Origin: Alphaproteobacteria bacterium
GTDB lineage: Bacteria > Pseudomonadota > Alphaproteobacteria > Caulobacterales > Maricaulaceae
Length of the DNA stretch: 64,000 nt
Direction: 5' to 3'
Assembly: GCA_016124675.1 (NCBI GenBank)
Contig: WGNG01000014.1
Location: 97,508-161,507, forward strand
The notes beneath the pieces are model-generated. The model saw only the letters and a list, made by a program, of their open reading frames with translations. It was not told where the DNA came from and searched no databases. The position numbers and the translations under genes are program-made. This document shows, in pieces, positions 44,457 to 53,215 of the stretch; the stretch's first letter is position 1, and each line of letters opens with the position of its first letter.

Positions 44457-45581
44457 TCAATACCCGCTCAGCCTTGCCACTTCGCCCGCATTGAAGGCGT
44501 CGTCGCCGAGGAACTCGCCCGCAGCCTGGGCGCGCTTGTAGTACAGGCCGATATCGTATTCGTCGGTCATGCCGACGCCGCCAAACATCTGGATGCCTTC
44601 GCTGGTGGACAGGCGCGACACGGCGGTGGCCTTGGCCTTGGCCGCGGCGCACCAGAGCGGCGCCTGGCTCGGCTGGGTGTCCAGCGTGGTGAGCGCCCGG
44701 CGCACCAGCGAGCGGGCCAGCTCCAGCTCGCCATAGAGGTGGGCGGCGCGGTGCTGCAGGCCCTGGAAGGTCCCGATGGCGACGCCGAACTGTTCGCGCT
44801 CGCGCAGATAATCAAGCGTCATGTCGAACGCCTTCTGGCCCACGCCCAGCGCTTCTGCGGCCTGGGCGGCGCGGCCAATGTCCAGGAGATGCCGGTAGGC
44901 CGCCTCGCTGTCCTCGGCCCCGCCCAGCAGCGCGTCGCCGTCCAGCTTCACATCGTCGAAACTGATGTCGGCGGGGACATGACTGTCGAGCGTGCGCCGG
45001 GGCGTGCGCGTCACGCCGGCGGCCCCGGGCGATACCGCGAACAGATGGATCCGGTCGTCCTCGGTGCGCGCCGCCACGATCAAGAGGTCCGCGCCCGCGC
45101 CATTGACCACATGCTTCTTTGCGCCCGTGAGGCGGAAGCCATTGCCGTCCTTCACCGCGCGCGTCTTGATGTGGGTCGGGTTGTGGCGCGCCCGCTCGTC
45201 CAGCGCCAGGGCGATGACCGTTTCGCCCGCCGCGATCTTCGGCAGCCAGGCGGCTTTCTGCGCGTCGGTTCCGGCAAGCTTGAACGCGCTGGCCCCCATC
45301 ACGGCGGTGGACAGGAAGGGCGAGGCGGTCAGATTGCGTCCGATCTGTTCAAGCACCAGGCCGGCGGCGGCGCAGCCCATGTCGACCCCGCCATGATCTT
45401 CGCTGACCAGAATGCCGCACCAGCCCATCCCGGCCATGGCGGCCCACAGCTCGCGCGAGAACCCCACCGGGTCACCGGAATCGCGCAGATGGCGCAGCGC
45501 CGTGACGGGCGCCTCCTCGGCCAGGAATTGCTGGGCGCCGTCGCGCAGCATGGTCTCTTCTTCATTCAGTATGAAAGACAT
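44457..45581 (-). CDS. Acyl-CoA dehydrogenase family protein (second subunit type)
   Basis: 374 residues. ACAD fold: SFILNEEETMLRDGAQQFLA, MGWCGILVSEDHGGVDMGCA, FRLTGAKKHVVNGAGADLLI, YLREREQFGVAIGTFQGLQH and MFGGVGMTDEYDIGLYYKRA. The usual catalytic-Glu segment near the C-terminus is not evident. The next gene upstream encodes a second ACAD with that segment, as in heteromeric alpha-2-beta-2 acyl-CoA dehydrogenases. Substrate unknown. It begins 28 nt after its partner. Confidence 0.87.
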   Translation of the reverse strand: MSFILNEEETMLRDGAQQFLAEEAPVTALRHLRDSGDPVGFSRELWAAMAGMGWCGILVSEDHGGVDMGCAAAGLVLEQIGRNLTASPFLSTAVMGASAFKLAGTDAQKAAWLPKIAAGETVIALALDERARHNPTHIKTRAVKDGNGFRLTGAKKHVVNGAGADLLIVAARTEDDRIHLFAVSPGAAGVTRTPRRTLDSHVPADISFDDVKLDGDALLGGAEDSEAAYRHLLDIGRAAQAAEALGVGQKAFDMTLDYLREREQFGVAIGTFQGLQHRAAHLYGELELARSLVRRALTTLDTQPSQAPLWCAAAKAKATAVSRLSTSEGIQMFGGVGMTDEYDIGLYYKRAQAAGEFLGDDAFNAGEVARLSGY

Positions 45582-45609
45582 CGCAGATAATCCCTTGATT
45601 TAAATGGTC

Positions 45610-46788
45610 TCAGGCGCCCGGCAGATTGAGCACGCGCTTGGCGACGATGTTGAGCTGCACCTCGCTGGTGCCGCCCTCGATGGAATTGGCGCGCGACCGC
45701 AGCCACGCCTTGGCCGGATCGCCGTCGCCCGGCTTGTCGCCCTCCCACAGCAGACCGTCCGTGCCCAGCGCCGCCATGTTCAGCGCGTGGCGGCGCTTGT
45801 TGAGCTCGGTGCCGACATATTTCAGCATTGACGCGCGGGCGCCCACGCCCTCGCCATGGTCGCCTTCTTCCTTGGTCCGGCGCAGGGTGGCCTCGAACGC
45901 CAGGCCGTCAATGGTCAGGCGCGCCACATCGCCGCGCAGGATCGGGTCAGTGAGGCGCCCCGTCTCGTCCACTTCGCCCGACTGATAGGCGGCGGTGACC
46001 GGGTTAAGGCCGCCGAACGCCGCTTCGGACACGATGCCCGCCCGCTCATGGCTCAGGAGATATTTGGCGATCTCCCAGCCCTGGCCGGCCTTGCCGAGCC
46101 GGTTGGCGACGAGGGCCCTGGCGTCATCAAGGAAGGTCTCGCAGAAGGGCGATTTGCCAGAGATGAGCTTGATCGGCTTGGTGGTTACGCCCGGCTGGTC
46201 CATGTCGATCAGCAGGAAGGAGATCCCCAGATGCTTGGGCGCGTCGGCCTCGGTGCGCACCAGGGCGAAAATCCAGTCCGACTGGTCTGCATAGCTGGTC
46301 CACACCTTCTGGCCGGTGACCGTGTAATGATCGCCCTGCAGGACGCCCCTGGTGCGCAGCGAGGCGAGGTCAGAGCCGGCGCCCGGTTCGGAATAGCCCT
46401 GGCACCAGCGGATTTCGCCCCGCGCGATCGGGGGCAGATGCTCCAGCTTCTGCTCGTGCGTGCCGTATTTCAGCAGCGCCGGCCCGAGCATCCAGATGCC
46501 GAAACTGTCCAGCGGCGAGCGCGCCTTGATCGCCTTCATCTCCTCCTTGAGGACGAAGGCTTCTTCCTTGCTCAGTCCCGCGCCGCCGTATTCCTTCGGC
46601 CAGGTGGGCACGGTCCAGCCCTTCTCCACCATGCGCTCAAGCCAGAGTTTCTGGTCCTCGCTGGCGAAGGTCCAGCGCCGACCGCCCCAGCAGATATCGG
46701 CTTCCGAGGCGATGGGATGGCGCATGCTGGCGGGGCAGTTGGCCTCAAGCCAGGCGCGGGTTTCGGTGCGGAAAGCGTCGAGCGACAT
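45610..46788 (-). CDS. Acyl-CoA dehydrogenase (catalytic subunit type)
   Basis: 392 residues from ATG at 46788, preceded by GAGGAG. Features: VPTWPKEYGGAGLSKEEAFV, RWCQGYSEPGAGSDLASLRT, YTVTGQKVWTSYADQSDW, and the end RSRANSIEGGTSEVQLNIVA, which carries the catalytic-type Glu of this subfamily. Probably a heteromer with the following ACAD; the related steroid and dicarboxylic acid enzymes work that way. The divergent neighbour is ctaA. Confidence 0.9.
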   Translation of the reverse strand: MSLDAFRTETRAWLEANCPASMRHPIASEADICWGGRRWTFASEDQKLWLERMVEKGWTVPTWPKEYGGAGLSKEEAFVLKEEMKAIKARSPLDSFGIWMLGPALLKYGTHEQKLEHLPPIARGEIRWCQGYSEPGAGSDLASLRTRGVLQGDHYTVTGQKVWTSYADQSDWIFALVRTEADAPKHLGISFLLIDMDQPGVTTKPIKLISGKSPFCETFLDDARALVANRLGKAGQGWEIAKYLLSHERAGIVSEAAFGGLNPVTAAYQSGEVDETGRLTDPILRGDVARLTIDGLAFEATLRRTKEEGDHGEGVGARASMLKYVGTELNKRRHALNMAALGTDGLLWEGDKPGDGDPAKAWLRSRANSIEGGTSEVQLNIVAKRVLNLPGA

Positions 46789-46964
46789 GAAAATCTCCTC
46801 CCTTACGTTTACGTCAAGGGTAAGCCGAAGCCGCGCGCCTGACCAGTCCTGCATTGCGCGCAATTTGCGGCGAAACGGCGCGCCCGGCTTGCTACGCGGG
46901 CCGCAGCGGATAAGTACGCAAGGCGCGCCCCGATCTCTCCCGCGCCCCTGTGGAGCCGCCTCTC

Positions 46965-48035
46965 ATGCCCAGCGCCGTCTTGTCCATCCCCAAAGCCTAT
47001 ACCGAGCCGGGCACGGACCGGGTGATGTTCTGGTGGCTCGTGGTCATTGCGGCCTTCGTGTGCGCCATGATCGTGGTAGGCGGCGCGACGCGGCTCACCG
47101 ATTCCGGCCTCTCCATCACGGACTGGCGCCCGATCACCGGCGCGATTCCGCCTCTGACGCAGGAGGGGTGGGAGCGCGAGCTGGAGCGCTACCGCCAGAT
47201 ACCCCAGTACCAGGAAATCAATCGCGGCATGTCGATGAGCGATTTCCAGTTCATCTACTGGTGGGAATGGGGTCACCGCCAGCTCGGGCGCACGCTGGGC
47301 CTGGTCTACTTCATTCCCTTCGTCTTCTTCCTGTGGAGCGGGCGGGCGCCGAAGCGTCTGCGTCCGCGGCTCTGGGTGCTGTTTGCGCTGGGCGGGCTGC
47401 AGGGCGCCATCGGCTGGTGGATGGTCGCCTCGGGCCTCACCGAGCGGGTGGATGTGAGCCAGTACCGGCTCGCCACACACCTCACCATGGCGTTCGTGAT
47501 CCTGGGCCTGACGCTGTGGACGGCGCTGGAGCTGCGCCATGGCCAGACCCGGCTCGACGTGCGTTCGCCCCTGTTCAAATGGAGCGCGATCTTCTGGGGC
47601 GCCGTGCTGTTTCAGATCGCGCTGGGCGCCTTTGTGGCCGGGCTTGACGCCGGGCGGGTCTACACCAGCTGGCCGGGCTTTGACGGCCGGCTCTGGCCTG
47701 AGGATTATCTCTCCGGACTGCCGCTCTGGCAGGCGGTGTTTGAAAGCCGCCCCGCCGTCCAGCTCCAGCACCGCTGGGCAGGCTATGCGCTGGCGGCGGG
47801 CGGGCTGGCGCTGGCCTTTTTGTGGCGGCGCAGCGGCGACGTCATCATGGGCCGCTTTGCGATCGCGACGCTCGCCGTGCTGTTCGCCCAGATCGCGCTG
47901 GGGATCCTGACGCTGGTGAATGCCGCGCCGCTCTCGCTCTCGCTGGCTCACCAGACCGGCGCCATCCTCCTCTTCCTTACCGCCGGCGCCGCCGCGTGGG
48001 CCTCGGCGCGGGCGGTGAAGCCTGCGGGCGCCTAG
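46965..48035 (+). CDS. ctaA: Heme A synthase (COX15/CtaA type 2)
   Basis: 356 residues from ATG at 46965 (GTG at 46950 possible). Eight hydrophobic helices. Family motifs: VGGATRLTDSGLSITDWRPI, IYWWEWGHRQLGRTLGLVYF, FFLWSGRAPKRLRPRLWVLF, IALGAFVAGLDAGRVYTSW and VQLQHRWAGYALAAGGLALA, with heme-ligating His residues in the even-numbered helices. It oxidises heme O to heme A for cytochrome oxidase. No cox genes are in the window. Its stop overlaps the convergent lipoprotein gene by 4 nt. Confidence 0.95.
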   Translation: MPSAVLSIPKAYTEPGTDRVMFWWLVVIAAFVCAMIVVGGATRLTDSGLSITDWRPITGAIPPLTQEGWERELERYRQIPQYQEINRGMSMSDFQFIYWWEWGHRQLGRTLGLVYFIPFVFFLWSGRAPKRLRPRLWVLFALGGLQGAIGWWMVASGLTERVDVSQYRLATHLTMAFVILGLTLWTALELRHGQTRLDVRSPLFKWSAIFWGAVLFQIALGAFVAGLDAGRVYTSWPGFDGRLWPEDYLSGLPLWQAVFESRPAVQLQHRWAGYALAAGGLALAFLWRRSGDVIMGRFAIATLAVLFAQIALGILTLVNAAPLSLSLAHQTGAILLFLTAGAAAWASARAVKPAGA

Positions 48036-49075
48036 CTGTCTTCAGAAAGCACCGTGCGTGTAATCACTTCGCGCGCGATCAGCTTTATGCTGCCATCGCC
48101 GCGGTCATAGGCCGCTGCGATCCCGGAGGCGAAAGCGCCGCCGCCGAAATTGGCGTCGGTCATCGCCAACGCGGACGGCTCGTTGAAGCCCGGCGCGCCC
48201 AGGCCCGCGTCAAAGCGCACGGTGGCGATCAGATCGAGGCTGCGCGCATCGAGCACCTGCATCAGGCCTGTGTCCGGCGACACCATGAGGGCGGCGGGGC
48301 GTCCCAGCAGTACGCTGAACGTGATGTTGGAGCCTGGCAGGAGGTCGCTGGCCGCGCGCACCACGCCCTCGGCGCCAACCCTGGCCAGGCCTGCGGTGGG
48401 GCCGGCCACCAGCAGGTCGCCATCGGCCGCCGCTGCGCAGGAGCGCGCCGGGAAGGGCAGGGCGCGCGTTTCCTGCAGCCGCACCTGCAGACCGTCCCCG
48501 CCGGCATCGCTCAGGCGCACGATCCGCGCCTCGTCGCCATCGCCCAGGATCGCCAGATCGATGTAACCAATGCCCTGGCCGAAGACGCACAGGCTGGCGC
48601 CGCCGGGCATGTCGCCTTCCAGAGGCAGCTCCACCACGTCATCAATCGCGCGCACCACCACGAAACCGCGCAGCGCGCCGTTCTCATCCATCCCGAACAC
48701 CATGGGCAGGGTCTCGCCGCGCAGGGCGAAGCCGCCGGTTCCCCCCAGGCCGCTGAGGCGCGGGCCGGACGCCGAGATCACCTCACGCCCGTCCATGTTG
48801 AACACCGACACGCCGCCCTGCAGGCTCGCGGCCGCCAGCAGACCATTGCCCGGGGACTGCGCGTCGGGCAGGAAGGTCATGTCGCGCGCTCCGCCGGGCG
48901 CATCAAACGCGCCGGTGACGATGGCGGTGCGCTCCAGCGCGGCCGGCCCGGCGGCGTCCTTATCCGGTTCCTCGAAGAAATTGCATCCGGCGAGCGCTGC
49001 CGACAGTGCGGCGGCGGCCATGAGGCGGGCGAGGGGGGCGTTACGCAGGCGGGACATCAGTGAGGATGACGGCAT
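48032..49075 (-). CDS. Lipoprotein, phytase-like beta-propeller
   Basis: 347 residues. Signal peptide with lipobox (LMAAAALSAALAGCNFFEE), so lipid-anchored. The rest is all-beta with recurrent blade-like segments, for example GNGLLAAASLQGGVSVFNMD, GREVISASGPRL, LPMVFGMDENGALRGFVVVR, LLVAGPTAGLARVGAEGVVR. The GGxxVFNMDGREV strand is like that of beta-propeller phytases. Phytase activity is not claimed; the catalytic calcium residues cannot be checked by eye. Start at 49075 chosen over an internal ATG (49057). Confidence 0.72.
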   Translation of the reverse strand: MPSSSLMSRLRNAPLARLMAAAALSAALAGCNFFEEPDKDAAGPAALERTAIVTGAFDAPGGARDMTFLPDAQSPGNGLLAAASLQGGVSVFNMDGREVISASGPRLSGLGGTGGFALRGETLPMVFGMDENGALRGFVVVRAIDDVVELPLEGDMPGGASLCVFGQGIGYIDLAILGDGDEARIVRLSDAGGDGLQVRLQETRALPFPARSCAAAADGDLLVAGPTAGLARVGAEGVVRAASDLLPGSNITFSVLLGRPAALMVSPDTGLMQVLDARSLDLIATVRFDAGLGAPGFNEPSALAMTDANFGGGAFASGIAAAYDRGDGSIKLIAREVITRTVLSEDS

Positions 49076-49281
49076 GATCAGGGGTCTCGTTTCACGGCGC
49101 CCGGGCAATGGCGGGCTGACTGGGACGGGATGGTACATGGCGGGCGGCGCGCCGTCACATGGCGGATGTAGGCCGCCCTGCAGCCCGGGGCGAGACCGTA
49201 AGGGCTGCTGCGCTCCGGAAATGCGGTATTCAGTTACCGTATTCACAAGCGCATGATTTAAAACATGTTTCACAAAGCCTA

Positions 49282-49310
49282 TTGACGCATTTGCAAGCGG
49301 GGCGTAGAGA
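49282..49310 (+). promoter_or_regulatory. rplM: rplM-rpsI promoter
   Basis: TTGACG (49282-49287) and TAGAGA (49305-49310) spaced by 17 nt, 68 nt upstream of rplM. TTGAC(G/C) with a loose -10 is the usual strong alphaproteobacterial housekeeping promoter. Further upstream, at about 49221-49240, the direct repeat GTATTCA-GTTACC-GTATTCA forms a small hairpin. Confidence 0.75.
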
Positions 49311-49377
49311 CCGCGCCACATCGCGTCCGGGATGGTCCCGGAACGCGGGTTTTGTCTGTATCCCGAGGCTCCCAGTG

Positions 49378-49842
49378 ATGAAGACCTATATCGCCAAGCC
49401 GGCGGACGTCGAGCACAAATGGGTCGTGATTGATGCGGAGGGCGCCATTGTCGGGCGTCTGGCCGCGTTTATCGCCACCCGCCTGCGCGGCAAGCACCGC
49501 CCTGATTTCACGCCGAACATCGACACCGGCGATCATGTGATCGTCATCAACGCTGAGAAAGTGGTGTTCACCGGCCGCAAGTTCGCCAACAAGCGGTACT
49601 ATCGCCACACCGGCCACCCGGGCGGCATCAAGGAAACCTCGCCGCGCCGCATCCTCGAGGGCCGTTTCCCCGAGCGCGTGGTCGAGCAGGCCGTCAAGCG
49701 CATGCTGCCCAAGGAAAGCCCGCTGGCGCGCGCCCAGTTCTCCAAGCTGCGCGTCTATGCCGGCGGCGAGCACCCGCACCAGGCGCAGACCCCTGAAGTC
49801 GTCGACTTCAAATCCCTGAACGCCAAGAACGCGCGGAGCTGA
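49378..49842 (+). CDS. rplM: 50S ribosomal protein L13
   Basis: 154 residues from ATG at 49378; the frame is open further 5' but [20 protein letters not shown] is the conserved start. [52 protein letters not shown] and the [11 protein letters not shown] end are L13 signatures. Co-transcribed with rpsI (2 nt gap). Confidence 0.98.
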   Translation: MKTYIAKPADVEHKWVVIDAEGAIVGRLAAFIATRLRGKHRPDFTPNIDTGDHVIVINAEKVVFTGRKFANKRYYRHTGHPGGIKETSPRRILEGRFPERVVEQAVKRMLPKESPLARAQFSKLRVYAGGEHPHQAQTPEVVDFKSLNAKNARS

Positions 49843-49844
49843 TC

Positions 49845-50348
49845 ATGGCCGAACAAACCCGTTCCCTCGAGGACCTGAAATCCGCGCTGCAGGACGCCGG
49901 CTCGCCGGTCGTTCCCGAAACGCCCAAAGAACAGGTGCTCGCCGAGCCGAAGATTGACGCGCAAGGGCGCGCCTACGCCACCGGCAAGCGCAAGAACGCC
50001 GTGGCGCGCGTCTGGATCAAGCCGGGCGCCGGCAAGATCACCATCAATGGCCGCGAGCAGACCGTTTATTTCGCGCGTCCCGTGCTTCGCATGCTGCTGC
50101 AGCAGCCCTTCGAGGCCGCCTCGCGCAAGGACCAGTATGACGTGGTCGCCACCGTCACCGGCGGCGGCCTGTCCGGCCAGGCCGGCGCGGTGCGTCACGG
50201 CATCTCCAAGGCGCTGACCTATTACGAGCCCACGCTGCGCGGCGTGCTCAAGGCCGGCGGCTTCCTCACCCGCGACAGCCGCGTGGTCGAGCGCAAGAAG
50301 TACGGCAAGAAGAAAGCCCGCCGCAGCTTCCAGTTCTCCAAGCGCTAG
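49845..50348 (+). CDS. rpsI: 30S ribosomal protein S9
   Basis: 167 residues. A ~38-residue N-terminal extension common in alphaproteobacteria precedes the S9 core: [47 protein letters not shown], and the C-terminal [20 protein letters not shown] ending FSKR, whose tail reaches the ribosomal P site. Second gene of the rplM operon. Confidence 0.98.
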   Translation: MAEQTRSLEDLKSALQDAGSPVVPETPKEQVLAEPKIDAQGRAYATGKRKNAVARVWIKPGAGKITINGREQTVYFARPVLRMLLQQPFEAASRKDQYDVVATVTGGGLSGQAGAVRHGISKALTYYEPTLRGVLKAGGFLTRDSRVVERKKYGKKKARRSFQFSKR

Positions 50349-50375
50349 GCTTTTCGTCTCCATGGCATGCCAGGG

Positions 50376-50405
50376 CGGGCGGCTCCTCAGGGGCCGCCCG
50401 TTTTG
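50376..50405 (+). terminator. Intrinsic terminator of rplM-rpsI
   Basis: Stem CGGGCGGC (50376-50383) with GCCGCCCG (50393-50400), nine-nt loop, then TTTT. It lies 28 nt after the rpsI stop. Confidence 0.85.
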
Positions 50406-50444
50406 CGTTGGGGGAGTGGGCGACTATCGGTTTGGGGGCTCTTT

Positions 50445-50490
50445 CCTCCCCCGTTTACGGGCGAGGTGGCCCGAAGGGCCGGAGGGGGGG
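50445..50490. repeat. Family B palindromic repeat copy 2
   Basis: CCTCCCCCGTTTACGGGCGA followed by GGTGGCCCGAAGGGCCGGAG and GGGGGG is the reverse complement of the 4611-4659 element, with compensating changes within the hairpin. It lies in the ~375-bp gap between rpsI and the glycosyltransferase gene; besides this, the terminator and the family C repeat, that gap holds nothing recognisable. Confidence 0.65.
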
Positions 50491-50606
50491 GATACGCCTT
50501 CCGTTCAATCTGAGCCTTGCTGGCGCGCCTCCTGGATTTGGATTCTGGCGATGCCCGGCGCCGGCTCGAGCTTGAGGCGCCCCCCGGGCGTCAGTTCTCC
50601 CTATCT

Positions 50607-50636
50607 TTCCATGCTGGAAGAAACCGCAAGCAGATC
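50607..50636 (+). repeat. Family C short repeat copy 2
   Basis: TTCCATGCTGGAAGAAACCG then CAAGCAGATC matches, inverted, the segment at 26141-26172 with two or three changes. Confidence 0.55.
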
Positions 50637-50724
50637 GCGCCTCCCCTTGGCGCAGGGCGCATGCTATGCCGACCGCTCCTGATCTGCGCCCGCCTCGCGG
50701 CGCCTTCACTGAGCTTTGGTGCTG

Positions 50725-51498
50725 ATGACCGCTTCCGCCCACGCCCCGCGCCTGACCGTGATCATTCCGGCGCTCAACGAGGCTGCCAGCATTGACGGCG
50801 TGGTGCGCGAGGCGCGCGACGTGCTGTCCTTCGTGATCGCCGAGCTTGAAATCCTCGTCATCGATGACGGCAGTACCGATGGCACCGCCCAGGCGCTCAC
50901 GGCGCTCCTGGGCGAAGACAGCCGCGTCCGCCTGATCCGCCACCCCAGGCGCTGCGGCAAGAGCGCGGCCCTGCGCACCGGCATGATCGCCGCGCGCTCG
51001 CTTTGGGTCGCCACCATGGACGGGGACGGGCAGGACGATCCGCGCTCCATCCTCGACATGGTGCGCGAGATTGATCTCGATCACGTCGGCGAGCGCGCTT
51101 TGGTCGCTGGCTGGCGCGCCAACCGGACGGATGGAGATTCCCGCAAGTTCGCCTCGCGCTTTGCCAATGGCTTGCGCCGCCAGCTCCTGAATGACGATTG
51201 CCCCGACACGGCCTGCGGGCTGAAGCTGGTCGTGCGTGATGTGTTTCTGGCCATGCCCTTCTTTGACGCGCTGCACCGTTACATCCCGGCCTTCACCAGG
51301 CATCTGGGCTTTGGCTATGTCAGTGTGACAGTGGTGAACCGCCCAAGGACTGCGGGCGAATCCAAATACACCAATCTGGGCAGGGCCTTCGCCGGACTTT
51401 TTGACCTTATGGGGGTGATCTGGCTGATGCGCCGCACCCACACGCCCGGACCGCAGCTTCTGCTGGGCCGCGGCGCAGGTGAAGGATCAGGCGCATGA
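50725..51498 (+). CDS. Family 2 glycosyltransferase (polyprenyl-phosphate sugar transferase type)
   Basis: 257 residues from ATG at 50725. GT-A fold: LTVIIPALNEAASIDGVVRE, ILVIDDGSTDGTAQAL, RCGKSAALRTGMIAARS, and the DxD-like MDGDGQDDPRSI. The C-terminal GFGYVSVTVVNRPRTAGESK resembles dolichol/undecaprenyl-phosphate mannosyltransferase relatives. It probably makes a lipid-linked sugar that the overlapping GT39 gene uses. The stop overlaps the next start by 4 nt. Confidence 0.87.
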   Translation: MTASAHAPRLTVIIPALNEAASIDGVVREARDVLSFVIAELEILVIDDGSTDGTAQALTALLGEDSRVRLIRHPRRCGKSAALRTGMIAARSLWVATMDGDGQDDPRSILDMVREIDLDHVGERALVAGWRANRTDGDSRKFASRFANGLRRQLLNDDCPDTACGLKLVVRDVFLAMPFFDALHRYIPAFTRHLGFGYVSVTVVNRPRTAGESKYTNLGRAFAGLFDLMGVIWLMRRTHTPGPQLLLGRGAGEGSGA

Positions 51499-53198
51499 AT
51501 GGGCTGTTCGCGGCTCTGCTGACCCCGGGCGCCAAAGGCGGGCTCAGCCCGGCGGCGTTCGCCTGCCTCATCGTTCTGGCGCTGGCGGCCATGTTGCCTG
51601 GCTTCTTCACCATTCCGGCCATGGACCGCGACGAGTCTCGCTACGCCCAGGCGAGCCGCCAGATGATGGAGAGCGGCGACTTCATCGATATCCGCTTCCA
51701 GGACGAGGCGCGCCACAAACAGCCCGTGGGGACCTACTGGGCGCAGGTCGTCACCAGCACGCCCTTTGGCGGCCCCGACGCCCCGATCTGGGCGCACCGC
51801 CTGCCCAGCCTGCTTGGGATCATCGCCGCCGTGTTGATGACAGGATGGCTGGGGGCGCGGCTGTTCTCGCCCGGCGTGGGGCTGGCGGCGGGGATCGTGC
51901 TCGCCGTGTGCCTGACCGCACAGGTCGAGGCGCGCACCGCCAAGACCGATGCGCTGCTGCTGGGCTTCGGCATGCTGGCGCAGATCTCGCTGGCCATGCT
52001 GGCGTTGAAGGTGACGCAAGTCCGGCCGCGCTTCATCGGCTGGCCGCTGGCGCTGTGGGCCGCGACGGGGGCGTGCATCCTCATCAAGGGCCCGATCTTC
52101 ACCATGGTGACGGCGCTGACGCTCGCCGCCTATATCGCCCTGACGCGCGATTTCGGATTGCTCAAACGCATCCGCCCAGGCCTTGGCCTGCTGACCGCAG
52201 CCGCCATTGCCGCGCCCTGGCTCATTGCGATCACCATCGTGACCAATGGCGCCTTTCTGGCCGAAGCCGTCGGCTGGTCCATGCTGCGCAAGGTGTCCGA
52301 AGCGGCCGAGAACCATAGCGGCCCGCTGGGCTTCCACCTCATGCTCTCCCCCGTCACCCTGTGGCCTGCGGCGGCCCTGCTGGCGCTGGCGGCGCTGGCG
52401 GCGTGGCGCCACCGTGCTGATCGGACCGTGCTGTTCCTCATCGCCTGGATCATTCCCACCTGGCTGGTGTTCGAGCTGGTGACCACCAAGCTGCCCCACT
52501 ACGTCTTGCCGGTCTTTCCCGCCATCGCCATCCTGATGGGCCTTGCCCTGCGCGACGCGCGCGATCTGCTGGCGGGGTGGAAATCGCGGGTGTTTCATGG
52601 CGCTGCGGGCCTCGCCGCGCTCATTGTAGCCGGCGTGCTGATCGCGTTGCCGATCGCAGGCCATATCGAGTTCAATGGCGAGATTGGCCCCACCGCCTGG
52701 ATCGCCGCGGCGGCCGGGGGCCTCGCCCTCATCACCGCCGCAGCGCTGGCTTTCACCCCGTCCCTGCGCACCCTGACGGCGTCTGCCGTGGCCGCCACAG
52801 GCGTCTACGCGGCCATGTTCGGCGTGGTGATCCCCAATATCGATCCCATGTGGCCCTCCGAACGGATCGGCCGGGTGGTCAACTCGCTGGAGGGCTGCGA
52901 GACCCTGACCATCGCCACGCTGGGCTATCGCGAACCCTCCAACGCTTTCTATCTCGGCACCCATGCGCTGCTGGCCGACAACCCGGACGCCGCCGCCGAC
53001 GTCCTCACCCGCGACCCCGCCTGCGGCCTCGCCATTGTGGATGGCATTGAACGCGAAGGCTTTGACGCGGCGCTGGCCGAACGCGGCGTGGCGGTGCGCG
53101 CGCTGGCCACAGTCAGGGGTCATAACCTCGTCAAGGGGACCGAGCTGGAGATGACGCTGCTGGTGAGCGAGGGCTCGGCGCTGCGGCTGGCGGAGTAG
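51495..53198 (+). CDS. ArnT/PMT-like glycosyltransferase (GT39/GT83), integral membrane
   Basis: 567 residues with about a dozen hydrophobic helices. The first periplasmic loop AMDRDESRYAQASRQMME with DIRFQDEARHKQPVGTYWAQ is the acidic-loop signature of ArnT/PMT enzymes (DE...RY..., then KPPL-like KQPVGTYW). It moves a sugar from a polyprenyl-phosphate donor to lipid A or another acceptor in the periplasm. The preceding overlapping GT2 gene likely supplies the donor. The acceptor is unknown. Confidence 0.87.
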   Translation: MNGLFAALLTPGAKGGLSPAAFACLIVLALAAMLPGFFTIPAMDRDESRYAQASRQMMESGDFIDIRFQDEARHKQPVGTYWAQVVTSTPFGGPDAPIWAHRLPSLLGIIAAVLMTGWLGARLFSPGVGLAAGIVLAVCLTAQVEARTAKTDALLLGFGMLAQISLAMLALKVTQVRPRFIGWPLALWAATGACILIKGPIFTMVTALTLAAYIALTRDFGLLKRIRPGLGLLTAAAIAAPWLIAITIVTNGAFLAEAVGWSMLRKVSEAAENHSGPLGFHLMLSPVTLWPAAALLALAALAAWRHRADRTVLFLIAWIIPTWLVFELVTTKLPHYVLPVFPAIAILMGLALRDARDLLAGWKSRVFHGAAGLAALIVAGVLIALPIAGHIEFNGEIGPTAWIAAAAGGLALITAAALAFTPSLRTLTASAVAATGVYAAMFGVVIPNIDPMWPSERIGRVVNSLEGCETLTIATLGYREPSNAFYLGTHALLADNPDAAADVLTRDPACGLAIVDGIEREGFDAALAERGVAVRALATVRGHNLVKGTELEMTLLVSEGSALRLAE

Positions 53199-53215
53199 GG
53201 GGAGCGCCGGCGCGC

